Assembly (NCBI GenBank): GCA_934757855.1
Contig: CAKVLR010000002.1
Span: 362,242-426,241, forward strand
From: an uncultured Clostridia bacterium
GTDB lineage: Bacteria; Bacillota; Clostridia; Christensenellales; UBA1242
Direction: 5' to 3'
Length of the DNA: 64,000 nucleotides
Shown here: positions 59,601 through 64,000 of the stretch, one piece after another
Layout: each line of letters begins with the position of its first letter
Position numbering within the stretch: the stretch's first letter is position 1
Translations under genes and position numbers: made by a program
The notes under the pieces: generated by a model
The model's database searches: none
The model's input: only the letters and a program-made list of their open reading frames with translations
Told to the model about the DNA's origin: nothing

Positions 59601-61410
59601 TAATAGTTTTGATAATAAAGTTTTGGTTAAGGTGAAAAGAAATCAACAAAAATCCAATGGAATTTTAGAGATAAAAGACTCAGAAGTAACGAAATTATGG
59701 AAAGAGTTGCGTAAAATGGGGTTGTTGACAGTTGAAAAATATGATAGATTGCTCAAATTGCAGAATGGCACTCTGCTTGATAATACTGCTGGTTTTGTTG
59801 CTAGACAATTAGTGGAAACTAGGCAAATTATAAAAAATACCGCAGAAATTTTAAAAGACTACTTCAAAGAATATAATGCTAAATCTGCTCAAATTAATGC
59901 AGAAAATCAAGCATTTGAAACTTCGGTTTATCCTGTAAAGGCTGAGATGAATAGTATTTTTAGACAAAAATTTGGTTATCCAAAGGGCGAAGGTGGCAGG
60001 GCTATCAATGACTTTCACCACGCAAAAGATGCCTATATCACAACGGTTATGGGGACTTATATGCTAAATCATTGGCATTTAGATGACCCTAAAATGTGGT
60101 TTGTAGCAAGGAGTAAAAAGAATGAAGATGACCCTAAATTTGAATGTTCATTTTATCAAAACTATATCGAAGATATAAAAGCGGAACAAGACACGCTAAA
60201 CCCGCAAAATACAAATAAAAGCGGTGTGATTGTTGGTTCGATGAAGAAATATCAAGACAAAAATTGGTGTGGTAGCAAATGCGAAACTCATACAAACATT
60301 ACTATTAAAGATGTGCTTAATAATTTTGACCGTAACTACTACTCCGCAGATTGTTATTATTCAAGAAAAATTGATTCAAAACCAACAGGTGCTTTTTACG
60401 ACCAAACCATTTACAAAAGCGACAAGAATAAAGAAAAGTTTGGGAAAACGCGCAATCATGAGGGTATTGCGAGTATTTCTTTGGGAAAAATCAAAAAACC
60501 AATTATGCCATATGGTGAGAAGGTAGTGCAAAAAATCAATAGAATAGACTTAGATGTGAGTAAATATGGTGGCTATTCTTCAACTAAATATGCATATTTT
60601 ATGCTAATTGAGTACAAAGATGAAAAGGGTAAAGTAATTCAGGAAATAATTGGTTGTCCATACTACATATTAAAACAATCATCGAATGATATTGAATTAG
60701 TGAATAACATAAAAAATAATTTAATAATAAAAAACCAACAAGAATATACTAATTTTAAAATTTTAAATAAACGATTACCTAAAAAAAGTGTTTTGCAAAC
60801 TAATTTGTATTCAAAAGTTTCGTTAGATCGGTCTGAACAATTCAAGATTATAAATCGCTTCAGTATCCCACGAAATAATAAAGAATTATATCATTTTATT
60901 TATTTAATTTTTAAGTATACTAAGAGCAAAGATGAATATGAGGGTAATAGAAAGATTACAATAAATTATATTGATTATAATGCATGGCTAAAAGAAAAAC
61001 AGTATCCGTTAGGTGTGAATATAGATTTAGAGAATTATATAAATGAGAATTTTGCTAATTTTTATAAGATTTTTCTTGAATATGTTAAGTCAAAACATAG
61101 ACATAAGACTTCTATAATTAATATTGAAAAAGCATATGCTAAGATTTGTAATGAAACTGATTTAGATGCGATATATCACGATACCAATACAAAAACCATA
61201 CTTGAAAAGAAATTATTATTTATTGTAGGGTTATTAAATATTTCAAAGGGAGAGGCAGATTTTACATTGTTTGATTTAGCAAAAAATTGTGGACTTATTA
61301 GGATTACACAGGAAGTGGACTGGTATAACACTTACATTATTCACAATTCCATAACTGGTATTTATTGCACAAAAGAAAAAATAATAAAAAATACACAAGA
61401 AAATAGGTAA
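56647..61410 (+). pseudogene. cas9: Type II-A Cas9, reading frame interrupted by one in-frame TGA
   Basis: 1587 residues if codon 400 (TGA, 57844-57846) is read. The RNA-guided DNA endonuclease has RuvC-I IGLDIGTNSVGW (D18), the Arg-rich bridge helix (RRRLLRRRIRIAIL), RuvC-II FLEFARG (E875), HNH EVDHIVPQS (H976, N999), RuvC-III HHAKDAYI (H1125, D1128) and a C-terminal PAM-interacting domain ending HNSITGIY. All catalytic residues are intact. The TGA sits in DGYA-stop-YTYS, where type II-A relatives have GYAGY, so GGA-to-TGA is the likely change. The frame is open on both sides. Without readthrough only 399 residues are made; a GTG at 58129 could restart but lacks a ribosome site. It is larger than SpCas9 (1368) mainly in the REC part. 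AAAGGAG before the ATG. Confidence 0.92.
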
Positions 61411-61413
61411 AAT

Positions 61414-62286
61414 ATGAGTTTTAGGACTGTTTTAATTACTCAAAAATCAAAGTTATCATACAAAGATAACTTTTTGGTTATTCAAGGTAAAACAACAAAT
61501 ATGGTGCATTTAAGCGAAATTCATACTATTATTGTTGAATCTACAATGGTGCAAATATCGGCATATCTTTTAGCTCAATTATCTGCAAACAAAATCAAAT
61601 TGATTGTTTGCGATGAACGCCACAACCCTACAGCAGAAATGGTACCATATTATGCAAATTACAATACATCAAAAAGATTTTTAAATCAGGTCAAATGGAA
61701 TGAGGAAAGTAAAAAAGCCCTTTGGACAAAAATAGTATCAAATAAAATACTAAATCAGGCAAGAATTTTAAAAAATTTTGGAATAGAAAGACACAAAATG
61801 TTGCTAGGATATTTGAGTGAGGTAGAATTAAACGATGAAACAAATAGAGAGGGACATTCTGCAAAAGTCTATTTTAATAGTTTGTTTGGTATGGATTTTT
61901 CGCGGGACAAGGTTTGTGATATAAATATGGCATTAGATTACGGATATACTATTATTTTATCTGCGTTTAATCGTACTATATCTAGTTTGGGTTATGCAAA
62001 CCAATTAGGAATTAAACATAAAAATGAGTACAATTTCTTTAACCTAGGTTGCGACCTTATGGAGCCGTTTCGAGTGGTTATAGATGAATTTGTGTATGAA
62101 AATCGTGAGCGAATGTTTGATTCTTCATACAAACAAGATTTGGTGCAGTTGTTAAATAAGAATATTAATTATTGTGGCAAAAATATGATTTTAACCAATG
62201 CAATAAATATATTTGTGCTAAACGCGTTGCGCGCAATTGATGAAAATAGAATAGCGGAGTATGAAGCATATGAGTACGGAGTATAG
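61414..62286 (+). CDS. cas1: CRISPR-associated endonuclease Cas1
   Basis: 290-residue integrase of spacer acquisition, working with Cas2 and Csn2. The N-terminal beta domain (MSFRTVLITQKSKLSYKDN) is followed by the helical catalytic domain with the metal site: NREGHSAKVYF (Glu), then LGIKHKNEYNFF (His) and DLMEPFRVVID (Asp/Glu). Intact. It starts three bases after the cas9 stop and overlaps cas2 by 17 bases. Confidence 0.97.
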   Translation: MSFRTVLITQKSKLSYKDNFLVIQGKTTNMVHLSEIHTIIVESTMVQISAYLLAQLSANKIKLIVCDERHNPTAEMVPYYANYNTSKRFLNQVKWNEESKKALWTKIVSNKILNQARILKNFGIERHKMLLGYLSEVELNDETNREGHSAKVYFNSLFGMDFSRDKVCDINMALDYGYTIILSAFNRTISSLGYANQLGIKHKNEYNFFNLGCDLMEPFRVVIDEFVYENRERMFDSSYKQDLVQLLNKNINYCGKNMILTNAINIFVLNALRAIDENRIAEYEAYEYGV

Positions 62287-62596
62287 ATTTATGAGATTAA
62301 TTGTATTTTTCGATTTGCCTACATTTACAAAAAAAGATTTGCAAAATTACAATCAATTTAGAAGATTTTTAATAAAAGAAGGTTTTGCAATGATGCAAGA
62401 ATCTGTTTATACAAAAATTTTGCTAAACGGAACTATGGCGGGGCTTTTAAAAGAGAGAATAAAAAAGAATTCCCCTCGAAATGGGCTTATTCAACTGCTT
62501 TTAGTTACCGAAAAGCAGTTTGCAAACATTGAATTTGTATCGGGAGAGTCTAAAAGTATAATAGAAGATTCAGACAAAAGGTTTGTGGTGTATTGA
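62270..62596 (+). CDS. cas2: CRISPR-associated Cas2
   Basis: 108 residues from the ATG with GGAG ten bases upstream; another ATG nine bases earlier is too close to it. MSTEYRFMRLIVFFDLPT matches the type II-A Cas2 start (MSYRYMRMILMFDMP), with the ferredoxin fold and Asp of FFDLP. It bridges two Cas1 dimers. It ends in TGA, which overlaps the csn2 ATG (TGATG), direct evidence that TGA stops translation here. Confidence 0.96.
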   Translation: MSTEYRFMRLIVFFDLPTFTKKDLQNYNQFRRFLIKEGFAMMQESVYTKILLNGTMAGLLKERIKKNSPRNGLIQLLLVTEKQFANIEFVSGESKSIIEDSDKRFVVY

Positions 62597-63282
62597 TGAA
62601 ACTTGGCTTTTTTGAAATAGAAAATCCTATTGAATTTAGACAAGGTTTTGTAAGTATATTAGAAATAGGGAACAAAACACTGCTAAGAAATGTTGTATTT
62701 GGACTTTATAAATTGTATAATGGCTTGCAAGCGGATATGTCTATCGTGATAGAACAAAATAATACGGTTGAAGCGTTGAGTAAATTTGAGTTGGTAACTG
62801 ATATTATAAATTTAGATTTATCGACTTCGCAAACAAAACTGAATAAGTACCTTTTAAATGAATTGGAAAATAATCAAGAGGAGTTTAGAGCAGTTTTTGA
62901 TGAATTATTTGCTATAAAATCTAAAATTTTCAACTTTTTAGATGACATTCCTTTCGATTTGTGTTATAATGAGCCAGAAGTGCTAGATTTGATAAAAGAT
63001 TTCAATTTCAAACTAGACTGCAAAAGTGAAGAGGGGCTATTAAAAGGTGTGCTAAACTATATCAAAGCAGTAAAGTTATTGAAATTGGCGGAAATTATCA
63101 TATTTGTGGACCTAAAAAAATATTTTACAGAGGCGGAATTAAAGCAAATTTATGATTTAATTTTTACGCTAGATTTAAAAGTTTTGATAATTGAATCCAC
63201 TCTGTCGCCCCAAATGCTACCAAATGAGTGGAAATTATCAATAGATGATGACTTATATGAGTCAATTCCATTAGAATTATAA
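62596..63282 (+). CDS. csn2: CRISPR-associated Csn2 (type II-A)
   Basis: 228 residues from the ATG overlapping the cas2 stop. MKLGFFEIENPIEFRQGFVSILEI resembles the Csn2 start (shown in part as NPIEFRQGFVSILE), and AEIIIFVDLKKYFTEAELKQIYDLI (in part YFTEAELKQIYDLI) the C-terminal lobe. Csn2 forms a tetrameric ring on double-stranded DNA ends during spacer capture. It marks the system as II-A. Short (canonical) Csn2 form. Confidence 0.93.
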   Translation: MKLGFFEIENPIEFRQGFVSILEIGNKTLLRNVVFGLYKLYNGLQADMSIVIEQNNTVEALSKFELVTDIINLDLSTSQTKLNKYLLNELENNQEEFRAVFDELFAIKSKIFNFLDDIPFDLCYNEPEVLDLIKDFNFKLDCKSEEGLLKGVLNYIKAVKLLKLAEIIIFVDLKKYFTEAELKQIYDLIFTLDLKVLIIESTLSPQMLPNEWKLSIDDDLYESIPLEL

Positions 63283-63314
63283 AAATTCTATCTGAATGAT
63301 ACAAAATCACATGA

Positions 63315-63321
63315 ATTTGAG
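63315..63321 (+). promoter_or_regulatory. leader-anchoring sequence ATTTGAG
   Basis: ATTTGAG directly abuts the first repeat. It is identical to the leader-end motif recognised by type II-A Cas1-Cas2 in Streptococcus. The leader between csn2 and the array is only 39 bp. Confidence 0.8.
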
Positions 63322-63886
63322 GTTTTAGTATCATGTAATTCTAATAGGAACAATAACAACTGAAACTGGAACAAACAATGGCGTACTGTTTTAGTATCAT
63401 GTAATTCTAATAGGAACAATAACTGCGCAATGGCGGAATTTGTGTAAAACAAAGTTTTAGTATCATGTAATTCTAATAGGAACAATAACTTTAGCAAGTT
63501 GTAAACTTCGCGATTTAGAGTTTTAGTATCATGTAATTCTAATAGGAACAATAACGAACGCGCAAAAAACAACCGAAAAACAACCGTTTTAGTATCATGT
63601 AATTCTAATAGGAACAATAACTTATATTGCGGGGCGTTGTGGTAGGCTAGTGTTTTAGTATCATGTAATTCTAATAGGAACAATAACCGACCTTGCGAAA
63701 GGTACTGCAACAACTCAGTTTTAGTATCATGTAATTCTAATAGGAACAATAACAAAATCAAGGTTAGAATCGAAGAACTACCTGTTTTAGTATCATGTAA
63801 TTCTAATAGGAACAATAACGATAATTTTATAATAACATAAAAAAGTGACTGTTTTAGTATCATGTAATTCTAATAGGAACAATAAC
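63322..63886 (+). CRISPR. CRISPR array, nine repeats and eight spacers
   Basis: The 36-nt repeat GTTTTAGTATCATG...GGAACAATAAC is identical in all nine copies (starts 63322, 63388, 63454, 63520, 63586, 63652, 63718, 63784, 63851). Spacers are 30 nt except the last, which is 31 nt. The leader is on the cas side, so transcription is probably along the plus strand. The final repeat is not degenerate; after it no further repeat is found up to 64000. All spacers differ. Confidence 0.99.
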
Positions 63887-64000
63887 TGCAAGAATTGTGG
63901 AAAGGTGCTAAGACAAGGCTTGAAGGTATGTTGAGTGATAAAATTATAGATTTTTGTAAAAAATTTTAGTTTTTGGGGCGATTTTTAGGTGTTAAAAAAT
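63887..64000. other. sequence after the array
   Basis: 114 bases without a recognisable gene before the end of the window; array trailer. Confidence 0.4.

Noticed and set aside
56647..61410. TGA as a sense codon in this organism (code 4 or 25)
   Set aside because: TGA ends cas2 in a normal TGATG overlap, Trp is TGG in all genes, and no other gene has an internal TGA.
63288..63863. Leu/His/Asp/Thr-Lys repeat protein on the minus strand
   Set aside because: It is the reverse translation of the CRISPR repeats.
63851..64000. Further CRISPR repeat units at the end of the window
   Set aside because: No repeat or degenerate repeat occurs after 63886.

Overview
The window is AT-rich chromosomal DNA from a low-GC, Gram-positive-type bacterium. 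I infer an uncultured Bacillota (Clostridia-like) lineage. The reasons are the yqfC/yqfD sporulation-family genes next to ybeY, strong GGAGG-type ribosome binding sites, lipoproteins with lipoboxes, membrane-anchored InlB/GLUG-type surface proteins, a type II-A CRISPR system with csn2, and TrpS, RlmH, MnmE, MnmG and RsmG of Bacillota type. The standard code fits: Trp is TGG throughout and TGA acts as a stop in cas2. No rRNA genes are present.

The left end looks like the replication origin. Two perfect parS sites (164-179, and 499-514 inside rsmG) lie in and beyond the mnmG-rsmG operon. A cluster of seven DnaA boxes (5329-5529) followed by very AT-rich DNA lies between two large surface-protein genes. 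The first of those genes carries a run of ten G near its start that puts the Shine-Dalgarno-preceded ATG out of frame, a classic phase-variation layout. MnmE, a NUDIX hydrolase, a small regulator/SLOG cassette bracketed by twin palindromes, and RlmH follow.

14.9-31.7 kb is mostly housekeeping and small lineage-specific genes. They include a LURP-one-like protein, an RNase III with two dsRNA-binding domains, a two-gene SufC-SufB Fe-S system, an NfeD/SPFH pair, a ferritin-like protein, a two-domain glycosyltransferase-like/acyltransferase fusion, yqfC/yqfD, ybeY and a cytidine deaminase homologue that has lost all zinc ligands. 31.7-36.1 kb is a MarR-regulated heterodimeric ABC exporter operon with a clear operator.

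36.8-55.3 kb is rich in cell-surface genes: a paralogue of the phase-variable protein, a 916-residue repeat protein, two lipoproteins and a 1219-residue repeat protein. Among them are a fusion of four AT-hooks to a short-chain dehydrogenase, TrpS, a HAD phosphatase, a cytosolic Cu/Zn superoxide dismutase homologue and two tRNA-Leu genes. All four tRNA genes of the window are followed by inverted (some also direct) fragments of their own 3' ends, some with inserted hairpins. After one of them lies a tandem array of eight different short palindromes joined by ATATCA-like linkers.

The right end (55.7-64 kb) is a nucleotidyltransferase-like gene and a complete type II-A CRISPR-Cas locus: a divergent tracrRNA, cas9, cas1, cas2, csn2 and an array of nine identical 36-nt repeats. 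The leader ends in ATTTGAG. cas9 carries one in-frame TGA exactly where type II-A homologues have Gly (GYAGY motif), so Cas9 is either inactivated, split or read through, while the adaptation genes and array look intact.
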